From Aurantimonas sp. Leaf443 (lineage in GTDB: Bacteria > Pseudomonadota > Alphaproteobacteria > Rhizobiales > Rhizobiaceae): DNA of 64,000 bases. The notes beneath the pieces were generated by a model that worked only from the letters and a program-made list of their open reading frames with translations, made no database searches and was not told the origin of the DNA. This document shows positions 1-8,503 of this stretch, piece by piece (within the stretch, counting starts at the first letter, position 1; each line of letters starts with the position of its first letter). The stretch lies in the NCBI RefSeq assembly GCF_001425575.1, contig NZ_LMRD01000001.1, forward strand, positions 459,745 to 523,744, in the 5' to 3' direction. Made by a program: the position numbers and the translations under genes.

Positions 1-114
1 GTGACGGGCCCGTTTCAGGTGACGGCGCTGGAATATGGCGGCGAGCACAATGGCGAGGTGACCTTCGAGGCGACGCTGGAATCGGCCGGTGCCCTCGCCT
101 TCGAGGTGCTCTGA
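1..114 (+). CDS. GTA major tail (tail tube) protein, C-terminal end
   Basis: The open frame enters from the left edge and ends at TGA 112-114, giving 37 residues that finish in LAFEVL. The content (GEVTFEATLESAG) matches the end of phage/GTA major tail proteins, which build the tail tube. Identification rests mainly on position: it lies directly before the GTA genes for g10, tape measure, distal tail, hub, peptidase and attachment protein. The rest of the gene is outside the window. Confidence 0.7.
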   Translation: MTGPFQVTALEYGGEHNGEVTFEATLESAGALAFEVL

Positions 115-116
115 CG

Positions 117-458
117 ATGGCCGTGAATCGCAGGCGCGGCGAAGTGGCCGCCACGATCGACGGGCGCGAGCAGGTGCTGTGCCTGACGCTCGGCGCGCTC
201 GCCGAGCTCGAGGACGCCTTCGGCGCCGACGATCTGACGGCGCTCGCGGGCCGTTTCTCCTCGGGCCGCCTGTCGGCGCGCGATCTCATGCGCGTGCTTG
301 CGGCGGGCCTGAGGGGCGCCGGGACGCCGGCCGACGAGACCGCCGTGGCCTCCATGCGCATCGAGGGCGGGGCGGCGGGCGCGGCGGCGGTGGCGGCCGC
401 GCTCCTGACGGCGGCGTTCGGGACGCCGGAGGGCGGGGCGGCCTCGCCGGACCCTTGA
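117..458 (+). CDS. GTA g10-like tail assembly chaperone
   Basis: A 113-residue protein of the gene transfer agent family often annotated simply as 'gene transfer agent family protein' (Phage_TAC_11-like). It begins two bases after the preceding stop. Its first ~60 residues follow the family pattern: a strand reading CLTLGALAELEDAFG, then a region like SARDLMRVLAAGLRGAG. The C-terminus is low-complexity Ala/Gly. Known family role: a small protein between tail tube and tape measure genes that assists tail assembly. No catalytic residues are expected. The next gene overlaps its stop, which indicates translational coupling. Confidence 0.75.
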   Translation: MAVNRRRGEVAATIDGREQVLCLTLGALAELEDAFGADDLTALAGRFSSGRLSARDLMRVLAAGLRGAGTPADETAVASMRIEGGAAGAAAVAAALLTAAFGTPEGGAASPDP

Positions 459-673
459 GCGCCGTGCCGGCGGCGGGCGGCGCCGGCACGGAATTTCCCT
501 GGGACGAGGCGATGGCGGCGGCCTTCGGCCTCCTGCGCCTCGCGCCCGCCGCCTTCTGGGCGATGACGCCGCGCGAGTTCGCCGCCGCCCTCTCGCCCTT
601 CGCGAAGGCGAGCGCCCCGCCGCCCCGGGCGGCGCTGGAGGCGCTGATGCGCCGTTTTCCCGACCTGGCCTGA
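455..673 (+). CDS. GTA g10.1-like phage tail assembly chaperone (small)
   Basis: Short protein of 72 residues if read from TTG 455, which overlaps the upstream TGA (456-458); GTG 464 is an alternative start. The open frame extends further upstream only as a shadow of g10. The conserved part begins EFPWDEAMAAAFGLLRL and continues FWAMTPREFAAAL, the signature of the small phage_TAC_6-type protein found just before the GTA tape measure gene. It probably corresponds to Rcc01693 of Rhodobacter. Function in tail assembly is inferred from the family and position. Confidence 0.7.
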   Translation: MSAVPAAGGAGTEFPWDEAMAAAFGLLRLAPAAFWAMTPREFAAALSPFAKASAPPPRAALEALMRRFPDLA

Positions 674-683
674 CGGAGGTTCG

Positions 684-1271
684 ATGGACCCGGACGACAC
701 GATCATCCTCGGCATCGAGGCGGACACGAGCGGCCTCGACCGGGCGCTCGGCGACCTGACGCTGAAGGCCGGCGCCTTCGGCACGGCGCTGACCGGCGCC
801 CTGAAGGGCGCGGCGACGGGCGGGCGCTCGCTCGACGCCATTCTGCAGGGACTGGGGCGGCGCCTTTCGGCGATCGCCCTCGACGCGGCGCTACGGCCGC
901 TCGGCACGCTCGCCTCCGGCCTGATCGGACAGGCGCTCGGCGGCGTCGGACAGGCTTTCGGCATGGCGAATGCGGTTGCCGGCGCCCGCATCGTGCCCTT
1001 CGCCAAGGGGGGCGTCGTCTCGGCGCCCACCTTCTTTCCGGCCGGGCGCCAGATGGGCCTGATGGGCGAGGCGGGCGCCGAGGCCATTCTGCCGCTGCGG
1101 CGCGGCGCGGACGGCGCGCTCGGCGTTTCCGTCGCCGGCGGAACGGGACGGGGCGCAAGCAGCATCGTCTTCAACGTGACGACGCCGGACGCCGCGAGCT
1201 TCCGCCGCTCCGAGGCGCAGATCCAGGCGATGCTGGCGCGCGCCGCGCAGCGCGGACGACGGGGGCTGTGA
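684..1271 (+). CDS. GTA tail tape measure protein
   Basis: A 195-residue tape measure protein, which sets tail length and is short here as expected for the short GTA tail. It starts with acidic MDPDDTIILGIEADTSGLD. Residues ~30-100 form a small-residue amphipathic region (GALKGAATGG, LASGLIGQALGG). The C-terminal part carries the typical FAKGGVVSAPTFFPAGRQMGLMGEAGAEAILPLRR stretch of phage tape measure ends, here beginning near residue 107. SD-like GGAGG lies at 675-679. The stop TGA 1269-1271 overlaps the ATG of the next gene by one base, so the tail genes are one operon. Confidence 0.85.
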   Translation: MDPDDTIILGIEADTSGLDRALGDLTLKAGAFGTALTGALKGAATGGRSLDAILQGLGRRLSAIALDAALRPLGTLASGLIGQALGGVGQAFGMANAVAGARIVPFAKGGVVSAPTFFPAGRQMGLMGEAGAEAILPLRRGADGALGVSVAGGTGRGASSIVFNVTTPDAASFRRSEAQIQAMLARAAQRGRRGL

Positions 1272-1912
1272 TGGGCATCGCCTCCTTCAGCGAGGAGCGC
1301 TTTCCCGCGCGCCTCGCCCTCGGCACCAGCGGCGGACCGGAGCGGCGCACGGAGATCGTACGGCTCTCGACCGGTTTCGAGACGCGCAACCAGCGCCAGG
1401 CCCACGCCCTGCGCCGCTATGACGCCGGCGGCGGCGTTCGCAGCCTCGAGGACCTGGCGGCCGTGCTCGCCTTCTTCGAGGCGCGGCGCGGGCGGCTCGT
1501 GGGGTTCCGCTTCCGCGATCCCTTCGACCATTCCTCGGCCGCCTGGGGGCGCGCGACGACGCCCTTCGACCAGCCGCTCGGCACCGGCGACGGGGTGCGG
1601 CGCGACTTCGCGCTCGCCAAGACCTACGGCACGGGCGCGGAGGCCTATCGCCGCCCGATCGAGAAGCCGCGGGCGCCGAGCCTGCGCCTCGGCGTCGGCG
1701 GGGCGCCCGTCGCCCTCGGCGGGAGCGCGACGCTCGACGCCGCGCGCGGGATCGTGCGGTTCGCGGTGCCGCCCGCCGCCGGACAGGCGGTGACGGCCGG
1801 CTTCGAGTTCGACGTGCCCGTGCGCTTCGACATCGATCATCTCTCGATCAGCCTCGCCGCCTTCGAGGCCGGCGAGATCCCGACCATCCCGCTCGTGGAG
1901 ATCCGCCCGTGA
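1271..1912 (+). CDS. GTA distal tail protein (DUF2460 / TIGR02217)
   Basis: A 213-residue distal tail protein. GTG 1268 in the same frame is possible, but ATG 1271 overlaps the upstream stop and matches family length. Recognisable blocks are GGPERRTEIVRLSTGFETRN, FFEARRGRLVGFRFRDP, GTGDGVRRDFALAKTYG and a C-terminal FDVPVRFDIDHL, all typical of TIGR02217/DUF2460. In the Rhodobacter capsulatus GTA this protein (Rcc01695, g12) forms the ring joining the tail tube to the baseplate hub. Its stop overlaps the GTG start of the hub gene. Confidence 0.88.
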   Translation: MGIASFSEERFPARLALGTSGGPERRTEIVRLSTGFETRNQRQAHALRRYDAGGGVRSLEDLAAVLAFFEARRGRLVGFRFRDPFDHSSAAWGRATTPFDQPLGTGDGVRRDFALAKTYGTGAEAYRRPIEKPRAPSLRLGVGGAPVALGGSATLDAARGIVRFAVPPAAGQAVTAGFEFDVPVRFDIDHLSISLAAFEAGEIPTIPLVEIRP

Positions 1913-2796
1913 GACCGATCGCACCGGAGCTGGCGGCCCGGCTGTCCGCCCCCGTAACGACCATCGCGCAGGCCTGGCGCCTGACGCGCACCGACGGCAC
2001 CGTCCTCGGCTTCACCGACCACGACGCCGACCTCGCGTTCGACGGCACGCGCTTTCGCGCCGCCACCGGCTTCACCGGCGGGCAGGTGGAGGCCGCGCTC
2101 GGCCTCTCGGTCTCGACGCAGGAGGTCGATGGGGCGCTCTCCTCCGAGGCGATCCGCGAGGAGGACATCGCGGCGGGGCGCTACGACGGCGCGCGGATCG
2201 AGAGCTTCGCCGTCGACTGGACGGAGCCGGATGCGAGGCTTCTCCTCGACGTCCATCATCTGGGCGAGCTGACGCGCGGCGAGACGGGCTTCAAGGCGGA
2301 ATTGCGGGGCATCGAGGCCGCGCTCGACCGGGTGCATGGCCGAACCTACCGGCGCCGCTGCGACGCGGTGCTGGGAGACGAGCGCTGCGGCATCGACCTC
2401 TCGCGAGGCGGACGGACGCGGACCGGCGCGGTGGTCTCGGCGGACGGCGCCTTCCTCGTCCTGTCCGGGCTCGGCGAGGGACCGGCCGGTTTCGTGGGCG
2501 GACGGCTCCGCGTGATCGACGGCGCCGCCGCAGGGCTCGAGGCCGAGATCGCGACGGCGAGCGCGGCGGGACCGGACACGATGCGGCTCGTCCTCCTCGT
2601 CGCCATCGAGGCCGATCTCGCACCGGGAACGCGCGTGCAGGTCGCCCAAGGCTGCGACCGCGCCTTCGCGACCTGCCGCGACCGCTTCGCCAACACGGCG
2701 AACTTCCGCGGCTTTCCGCACATGCCGGGCGGCGACCTCGCCTATGCCACCGCCAAGGAAGACGGGCTGCACGACGGCTCGCCGCTCGTGCCGTGA
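1909..2796 (+). CDS. GTA baseplate hub protein (DUF2163 / TIGR02218)
   Basis: A 295-residue protein starting at GTG 1909, overlapping the upstream stop (GTGA). The N-terminal DUF2163 domain spans roughly residues 15-165 (LTRTDGTVLGFTDHDADLAF). A smaller C-terminal phage_BR0599 domain ends near residue 285. Four cysteines (C151, C160, C249, C256) sit in the pattern expected of hub proteins, for which the R. capsulatus GTA structure showed an iron-sulfur cluster; that this copy binds a cluster is inference. It connects the tail to the attachment protein. The next gene overlaps its stop. Confidence 0.87.
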   Translation: MRPIAPELAARLSAPVTTIAQAWRLTRTDGTVLGFTDHDADLAFDGTRFRAATGFTGGQVEAALGLSVSTQEVDGALSSEAIREEDIAAGRYDGARIESFAVDWTEPDARLLLDVHHLGELTRGETGFKAELRGIEAALDRVHGRTYRRRCDAVLGDERCGIDLSRGGRTRTGAVVSADGAFLVLSGLGEGPAGFVGGRLRVIDGAAAGLEAEIATASAAGPDTMRLVLLVAIEADLAPGTRVQVAQGCDRAFATCRDRFANTANFRGFPHMPGGDLAYATAKEDGLHDGSPLVP

Positions 2797-3221
2797 GCTT
2801 GCGGCGGGAGGCGGCGCTCGGCGCCGCGCGCAGCTTCCTCGGCACGCCCTATCGCCACCAGGGCAGCCTTCGGGGCGTCGGCTGCGACTGTCTCGGCCTG
2901 CTGCGCGGGGTCTGGCGCGAGCTCTACGGCGAGGAGCCGGAGGAGCCGGGCGCCTACGCCGCGGACTGGTGGATCCGTTCGGGCGCCGACCGGATGCGGC
3001 AGGCGGCCGAACGGCATCTCCAGGAGATCGACCCGGCGATGCAAGCGCCCGGCGACGTCGTCCTCTTCGCCTGGCGCGCGGGCGCGCCGGCCACCCATTG
3101 CGGCGTCCTGGAGGAGGGCGGCCGCCTCATCCATGCCTACGAGGGGGCGAGCGTCGTCTCCTCGCCGATGCCCAATGCCTGGACGCGGCGCATCTGCGGC
3201 GTCTTCCGCTTTCCGGAGTAG
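2793..3221 (+). CDS. GTA NlpC/P60 cell wall peptidase
   Basis: A 142-residue cysteine peptidase of the phage NlpC/P60 group (TIGR02219), starting at GTG 2793 in a GTGA overlap with the hub gene. The catalytic cysteine is most likely C33 in GVGCDCLGL; the histidine is H102 in ATHCGVL, with H114 nearby. In the GTA particle this protein (g14, Rcc01697) sits in the baseplate and locally cuts peptidoglycan so that DNA can enter the recipient's periplasm. The whole family domain is present and no key residue is missing. Confidence 0.9.
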   Translation: MSLRREAALGAARSFLGTPYRHQGSLRGVGCDCLGLLRGVWRELYGEEPEEPGAYAADWWIRSGADRMRQAAERHLQEIDPAMQAPGDVVLFAWRAGAPATHCGVLEEGGRLIHAYEGASVVSSPMPNAWTRRICGVFRFPE

Positions 3222-3226
3222 AGACC

Positions 3227-6200
3227 TTGGCGACCATTCTCCTGCAGGCGGCCGGCGGCCTCGTCGGCGGCGCACTCGGCGGCCCGTTCGGCGCGATCCT
3301 GGGCCGGGCGGCCGGGGCGCTGGCCGGCGCCTCGCTCGACGCGGCGCTCTTCGGCGGCACGACCCGCAACGAGGGCGCGAGGCTTGCCGGCAACCGCATC
3401 ATGGACGCGGACGAGGGCGCCGGCATGGCGCAGGTCTACGGCACGGCGCGCGTGGCGGGCCAGGTGATCTGGGCGACGCGCTTCGAGGAGACGCGCCAGA
3501 CGGCGCGGCGCGGCGGCAAGGGCGGCCCGCCGCGCAGCGAGACCACGAGCTACGCCTATGCCGCCAATTTCGCCGTGGCGCTCTGCGAGGGCCCGATCGC
3601 CGGCATCCGCCGCCTCTGGGCGGACGGCGAGGAGATCGACGTCACGACGATCGTCCATCGCCTGCATCGCGGCGGCGAGACGCAGGCGCCCGATCCGCTG
3701 ATCGAGGCGCGGCAGGGCGCGGGCAACGCGCCCGCCTATCGCGGCACCGCCTATCTCGTCTTCGAACGCATGCCGCTCGCGCGCTGGGGCAACCGCCTGC
3801 CGCAGATCTCGGCCGAGGTGCTGCGCCCGGTGGGGCGCCTGGAGACGCTCGTGCGGGCGGTGACGATCATTCCGGGCGCGAGCGAGCACGGGCTCGACCC
3901 TCGGCCCGTGCGCGAGCGCGTCGCGGACGGGGAGGACGCGCATCCCAACCGTCACGTCGCGCACGCGGCGAGCGACTGGACGGCCTCGATCGACGAGCTC
4001 GGCGCGCTCTGCCCCAGCCTCGAACGCGCCGCGCTCGTCGTCTCCTGGTTCGGCGACGACCTGCGGGCCGGCACCTGCCGGCTGCGCCCGGGCGTCGAGA
4101 CGCGCACGCGCGACGAGGACGAGACCTGGTTCGCGGGCGGGGTCGGGCGAGGCGGCGCCCATCTCGTCAGCCGCCATGCGGGCGGGCCCGCCTTCGGCGG
4201 CACGCCGAGCGACGCAGGCGTGCTGCGCTCCATCGCAGACCTGAAGGCGCGCGGCCTGAAGGTGACCTACTACCCGTTCGTGCTGATGGACGTGCCGGCG
4301 GGCAGCGGCCGGCCAGACCCCTATGGCGGCGCGGAACAGGCGGCCTATCCCTGGCGCGGGCGCATCACCAGCGCCCGCGCGCCGGGGCTGGCGGGATCGG
4401 CGCAGGGAACGGACGCCGTGCGCGCCGAGGTCTCGGCCTTCCTTGGCACGGCGACGCCCGGCGAGTTCACGACCGCCGGGGGCAGGGTGGTCTATCACGG
4501 CCGCGACGGCTGGTCCTACCGCCGGATGATCTTCCACCAGGCGCATCTGGCCGCGCTCGGCGGCGCCGACGCCTTCCTGATCGGCTCGGAACTGCGCGGC
4601 CTCACCCAGCTGCGGGACGCGGCCGGGCGGTTTCCCTTCGTGGACGCACTGATCGAGATCGCGCGGGGCGTGCGCTCGATCCTGCCGCATGCGGTGCTGA
4701 CCTACGCGGCCGACTGGAGCGAGTATTTCGGCCACCGGCCGCCCGACGGCTCGGGCGACGTCTTCTACAATCTCGACCCGCTCTGGGCCGAGGCGGCGAT
4801 CGACGTCGTCGGCATCGACAACTATCTGCCGCTCGCCGATGCCCGCGCCGAAGGCGGCGAGGATCGCGACGGCGCCCTTTCGCCCCACGACCCGGACGCG
4901 CTGCGCGCCGGCATGAACGGGGGCGAGCACTACGACTGGTTCTATGCGAGCGACGCCGACCGGGCGTCGGGCCGGCGCACGCCGATCACCGACGGTGCCG
5001 CCGGCAAGCCCTGGGTGTTCCGGGGCAAGGACATCCGCAGCTGGTGGGAGAACCCTCACTTCGACCGCCGCGGCGGCGTGGAGAGCGGGATGCCGAGCCC
5101 CTGGCGGCCGGCGTCGAAGCCGATCTGGTTCACCGAACTCGGCTGCCCGGCCGTCGATCACGGGGCCAACCAGCCGAACGTCTTCGTCGATCCGAAGAGT
5201 TCGGAAAGCCTCCTGCCGCACCATGCCGCCGGCGGCCGCGACGACCTCATGCAGCGCCGGTTCCTGGAAGTGCAGCTGGGCCGTCTCGATCCGGCGAGCG
5301 CCGCCTTCGAGGAGGCGCTCAATCCCGTCTCGCCCGTCTATGGCGAGCGGATGATCGCGTCGGACGCGATCCATGTCTGGACCTGGGACGCGCGGCCCTA
5401 TCCGGCCTTTCCCGCGCGCGGCGACGTCTGGAGCGACGGCGGCAACTGGCGTCTCGGCCATTGGCTGACGGGCCGGCTCGGGACGGCGCCCGGCGACGCC
5501 TTGTTCGCCGCGATCCTGCAGCGGCACGGTGTGAGGGATGCCGCGACGCAAGGCGTCGAAGGGAGCCTTGCCGGCGTCGTCCTGCCGGGGCCCGGCACGG
5601 CGCGCGAGGCCTTGGACGGGCTGATGCGCCTGACGGGCACCGCCGTTCGCGCCAGCGGCGGCCGGCTTGTCTTCGCCACGCCGGCCGCCTTCGGGCGCCC
5701 GCTCGCGCTCGACGCCTTCGTCGAGGAGGAGGGGCCCTTGGTGGAGCGCCGGCGCGCGGAGGCCGGCGAACTGCCCGACGAGATCGCGCTGGCCTATCTC
5801 GACGAGGGCAGGGCCTGTCAGCCGGCCGAGCGCGCCGCGAGCGCGGCCACGGCCGGGACGCCGCGCCGCGAACGCGTGGACCTGCCGGTCGTGCTCGACG
5901 AGGAAGCGGCGGGGGCCTTCGCGCGCGGCATGCTGGCCGAGACGCTCGGCTCGCGCGAGACGGCGCGCTTCACGCTTTCCCCCGCGCGGCTCGATCTCGA
6001 ACCCGGCGACAGCGTGACGCTTGCCGGCCATAGCGGGCGCTGGCTCGTCACGCGCATCGAGAGTGCCGAGGGGCGGCGCGTCGAGGCGCGGCGCCTGCCC
6101 GGGCGGCGGCAGGCGGCCCCCGGCGCCGGCCAGCCCGCCGGGCCGGGTCCGGGCGCGCCGGCGCCGGCGTCGCGACCCTTCGTCGCGATCCTGGACCTGC

Positions 6201-7111
6201 CGATGCCCGAGGGCGGCACGGGGCTCGCGGGCGTGCGGGTGGCGCTGCGGGCACGGCCGTTCATGCCCTACGAGATCGCGCTCTCGCAGGGCGGTGGCGC
6301 CTTCGTGCCGCGCGGGATCGCGCATGCGCCGGCGGTGATGGGGCGGCTGGTGGAGGATCTGCGGCCCGGGCCCTTCGGCGTCTTCGACCGCGCGAACGCG
6401 CTGACGGTCGCGCTCGGCTCCGGCGCGGTGTCCTCGAGCCCCGTCGGCGCGGTGCTCGCCGGCGCCAATCTCTGCGCCGTCGCAACGCGCGGCGGGGCGT
6501 TCGAGGTGCTGCAATTTTCGGATGCGCGGGAGATCGAGCCGGGCGTCTTCCGCCTGACGACGCTCCTGCGCGGGCAGGGCTGCACCGAGGACGCGGCGGC
6601 ATCGGGTTCTGCCGCCGGGTCTGTGTTCGTCCTTCTCGACGAGGCGGTGGCAAGGCTCGACCTGACGCCCGACGCGGCCGGGCGCGCCGCGACCTGGCGC
6701 GTCTCGCCTTCGGGGCGCCCGCTCGACGACCCCGCCGCGATCATGATCGAGGCCCCGATCGGACGGCGCTGCCTCCTGCCGCTTTCGCCGGTCCATCTGC
6801 GCGCCCGCTTCGACGCGGACGGCACGATGGCGCTCGGGTGGGTCCGCCGCACGCGCATCGGTGGAGACGCATTCGACGCCGTCGAGGTGCCGCTCGGCGA
6901 GGAGGGCGAGCGCTACCGGGCGGTGCTGCGCGCGAAGGGGAGCAGCGCCACTTTCGAGACCGATGCGCCGGCCCTCGTGCTCTCGGCCGCCGAGCAGACC
7001 GCCCGATTCGGCATCCCGCCGGAAGAAATCGAGGTCGAGGTCCGCCAGCTCAGCCTCGTCCAGGGCGCGGGGGCCCCCGGCACGCTTCTGGCGCGCCGGC
7101 CGCGATCCTGA
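3227..7111 (+). CDS. GTA host-attachment megatron protein (glycoside hydrolase TIM-barrel)
   Basis: A 1294-residue protein, the usual size for GTA g15 (Rcc01698). The start is TTG 3227, five bases after the peptidase stop; it gives the family N-terminus MATILLQAAGGLVGGALGG, and the longer upstream open frame is a shadow of the peptidase gene. Domains: an N-terminal hydrophobic Gly/Ala segment and baseplate part (1-~420), the GTA_TIM barrel (~430-720; DVVGIDNYLPLADAR near 530 and WFTELGCPAVDHG near 634), a phage-tail_3-type domain, and a C-terminal receptor-binding region. It forms the tip of the GTA tail and contacts the recipient surface. It closes the tail operon. Confidence 0.93.
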   Translation: MATILLQAAGGLVGGALGGPFGAILGRAAGALAGASLDAALFGGTTRNEGARLAGNRIMDADEGAGMAQVYGTARVAGQVIWATRFEETRQTARRGGKGGPPRSETTSYAYAANFAVALCEGPIAGIRRLWADGEEIDVTTIVHRLHRGGETQAPDPLIEARQGAGNAPAYRGTAYLVFERMPLARWGNRLPQISAEVLRPVGRLETLVRAVTIIPGASEHGLDPRPVRERVADGEDAHPNRHVAHAASDWTASIDELGALCPSLERAALVVSWFGDDLRAGTCRLRPGVETRTRDEDETWFAGGVGRGGAHLVSRHAGGPAFGGTPSDAGVLRSIADLKARGLKVTYYPFVLMDVPAGSGRPDPYGGAEQAAYPWRGRITSARAPGLAGSAQGTDAVRAEVSAFLGTATPGEFTTAGGRVVYHGRDGWSYRRMIFHQAHLAALGGADAFLIGSELRGLTQLRDAAGRFPFVDALIEIARGVRSILPHAVLTYAADWSEYFGHRPPDGSGDVFYNLDPLWAEAAIDVVGIDNYLPLADARAEGGEDRDGALSPHDPDALRAGMNGGEHYDWFYASDADRASGRRTPITDGAAGKPWVFRGKDIRSWWENPHFDRRGGVESGMPSPWRPASKPIWFTELGCPAVDHGANQPNVFVDPKSSESLLPHHAAGGRDDLMQRRFLEVQLGRLDPASAAFEEALNPVSPVYGERMIASDAIHVWTWDARPYPAFPARGDVWSDGGNWRLGHWLTGRLGTAPGDALFAAILQRHGVRDAATQGVEGSLAGVVLPGPGTAREALDGLMRLTGTAVRASGGRLVFATPAAFGRPLALDAFVEEEGPLVERRRAEAGELPDEIALAYLDEGRACQPAERAASAATAGTPRRERVDLPVVLDEEAAGAFARGMLAETLGSRETARFTLSPARLDLEPGDSVTLAGHSGRWLVTRIESAEGRRVEARRLPGRRQAAPGAGQPAGPGPGAPAPASRPFVAILDLPMPEGGTGLAGVRVALRARPFMPYEIALSQGGGAFVPRGIAHAPAVMGRLVEDLRPGPFGVFDRANALTVALGSGAVSSSPVGAVLAGANLCAVATRGGAFEVLQFSDAREIEPGVFRLTTLLRGQGCTEDAAASGSAAGSVFVLLDEAVARLDLTPDAAGRAATWRVSPSGRPLDDPAAIMIEAPIGRRCLLPLSPVHLRARFDADGTMALGWVRRTRIGGDAFDAVEVPLGEEGERYRAVLRAKGSSATFETDAPALVLSAAEQTARFGIPPEEIEVEVRQLSLVQGAGAPGTLLARRPRS

Positions 7112-7143
7112 TCCCCATCCCAGCCAGCCAGGAGGAGTGCAGC

Positions 7144-7350
7144 ATGGACGACGTGAAGGCATGGTACCGGTCGAAGACGATCTGGGGCGCGATCGTCGCC
7201 CTCGGCGCTTCGCTCGCGGGGCTCGCGGGGCTCGCCATCGATCCGGCGGGACAGGAGACCCTGGTCTCGGCGCTGGCCGATATCGGCGTCGCCCTCGGCG
7301 CGATCCTGGCGGTCGTCGGACGGATTCGGGCGCAGAAGGCGATCGGCTGA
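7144..7350 (+). CDS. small holin-like membrane protein
   Basis: A 68-residue protein with a strong Shine-Dalgarno (AGGAGG, 7130-7135) before ATG 7144. The longer in-frame reading from upstream is a shadow of the attachment gene. It begins with a short head (DDVKAWYRSKTIWG) followed by two hydrophobic segments (~14-32 and ~45-60) and a basic end (GRIRAQKAIG). The WYxSKTxWG head and two-segment layout resemble small membrane proteins that rhizobial phages and GTA regions carry as putative holins. Being 32 bases after the GTA attachment gene supports a role in particle release, but holin activity is inference. Confidence 0.65.
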   Translation: MDDVKAWYRSKTIWGAIVALGASLAGLAGLAIDPAGQETLVSALADIGVALGAILAVVGRIRAQKAIG

Positions 7351-7476
7351 CGGCAGGGCGGGCCGGCGGAAGCGCCGGTCCGCCATTCATTCGACGTTCA
7401 GCCGCGGGCGGATAGATATTCCTTCACGATCGGCCTTCGTGCAGACCGATCCAGACCCTCCGGCGCCAGGCATGAC

Positions 7477-7791
7477 ATGACCCGTTTTGCTCCCGTTTCC
7501 GCAGTCGGCCTGATGCTCCTGATGGCGTTCGGAGCGGCCGAGGCCGGCGGCTCGCCGCTGCCGGCGGCCATGACGGCGGGCGGAGCCTCGGACGCTTTCG
7601 ACGCGCCCGTGCGGCTTGCCGCGGCCGACTGCTCCGGAGCCGCCTCGCAGGCCGCCTCGCAGACGGGCGGACAGGTCCTGTCCGTGTCGCCGCGCCAGCA
7701 GGGCGGCCAGACGGTCTGCGTCGTCACCGTGCTCGTGCCGGGCAAGGACGGCGGGCGTCCGCGGCGCCAGACGGTGACGATCCGCCCCTGA
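7477..7791 (+). CDS. feuN: FeuN-like periplasmic modulator of FeuP/FeuQ
   Basis: A 104-residue exported protein. The signal peptide is about residues 1-23 (VGLMLLMAFGAAEA). The mature part carries two cysteines (DCSGAAS and QTVCVVTV), probably a disulfide, around the block TGGQVLSVSPRQQGGQ and a basic tail RPRRQTVTIRP. In Sinorhizobium meliloti a small periplasmic protein, FeuN, is encoded just before feuP-feuQ and restrains signalling through that pair. Position (40 bases before a FeuP-like regulator), size, export signal and sequence style fit FeuN; the name rests on this context. ATG 7472 is out of frame. Confidence 0.65.
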   Translation: MTRFAPVSAVGLMLLMAFGAAEAGGSPLPAAMTAGGASDAFDAPVRLAAADCSGAASQAASQTGGQVLSVSPRQQGGQTVCVVTVLVPGKDGGRPRRQTVTIRP

Positions 7792-7831
7792 GGCGGAGCG
7801 GTCAAGGCGCGGCAGGACGGACGGATTTTCG

Positions 7832-8503
7832 ATGCGCATTCTCGTTGTGGAAGACGACCAGGCCCTGAACCGACAACTCGCGGACGCCCTCGAGACGGCG
7901 GGCTACGTCGTGGACAAGGCGTTCGACGGGGAGGACGGGCATTTCCTCGGCGATACCGAGCCCTACGACGCCGTGATCCTCGATGTCGGCCTGCCCGCGA
8001 TGGACGGGATCAGCGTGCTCGAGCGCTGGCGGCGCGACGGGCGCAAGATGCCCGTCCTCATCCTCACCGCCCGCGACCGCTGGAGCGACAAGGTCGCCGG
8101 CATCGATGCGGGCGCCGACGACTACGTGGCCAAGCCCTTCCATCTGGAGGAGGTGTTGGCGCGGGTGCGCGCGCTCATCCGGCGCGCGGCCGGGCATGCC
8201 TCCTCCGAGATCCATTGCGGTCCGTTGCGGCTCGACACGCGCGCTTCGCGCGTGACGCTGGACGGCGCGCCGCTGAAGCTGACCTCGCACGAATACCGCC
8301 TGCTCGAATATCTCATGCACCACCGCGACGAGGTGGTCTCGCGCACGGAACTGATCGAGCATCTCTACGACCAGGACTTCGACCGCGATTCCAACACGAT
8401 CGAGGTCTTCGTCGGGCGGCTTCGCAAGAAGCTCGGCTCCGACCTCATCGAGACCGTGCGCGGCCAGGGCTACAGGATGCGCGATGCGGACCGGCGCGTT
8501 TGA
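7832..8503 (+). CDS. feuP: OmpR-type response regulator, FeuP-like
   Basis: A 223-residue response regulator. Receiver domain 1-~115: acidic pocket ED8-D9, phospho-acceptor D51 in AVILDVGLP, T79, and K101 in YVAKPF. The winged-helix DNA-binding domain spans ~125-220 (TSHEYRLLEYLMHH, VFVGRLRKKLG, TVRGQGYRM). In rhizobia the FeuP/FeuQ pair controls genes such as the cyclic glucan exporter ndvA and supports osmotic adaptation and symbiosis or virulence. The flanking FeuN-like gene and the kinase overlapping its end support this assignment. The kinase gene begins inside its last 20 bases. Confidence 0.8.
   Translation: MRILVVEDDQALNRQLADALETAGYVVDKAFDGEDGHFLGDTEPYDAVILDVGLPAMDGISVLERWRRDGRKMPVLILTARDRWSDKVAGIDAGADDYVAKPFHLEEVLARVRALIRRAAGHASSEIHCGPLRLDTRASRVTLDGAPLKLTSHEYRLLEYLMHHRDEVVSRTELIEHLYDQDFDRDSNTIEVFVGRLRKKLGSDLIETVRGQGYRMRDADRRV

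Noticed and set aside
1-7111. Prophage
   Set aside because: No integrase, repressor, attachment site or host-lysis cluster is seen, and gene order and sizes match the gene transfer agent tail cluster rather than a complete phage.
3137-7390. Very long minus-strand open frame (over 1400 codons) opposite the GTA attachment gene
   Set aside because: It mirrors the codon structure of the GC-rich gene on the other strand, is rich in Arg/Ala/Pro without family motifs and has no ribosome site. The same applies to long antisense frames under glnE, degP, the porins, relA and others.
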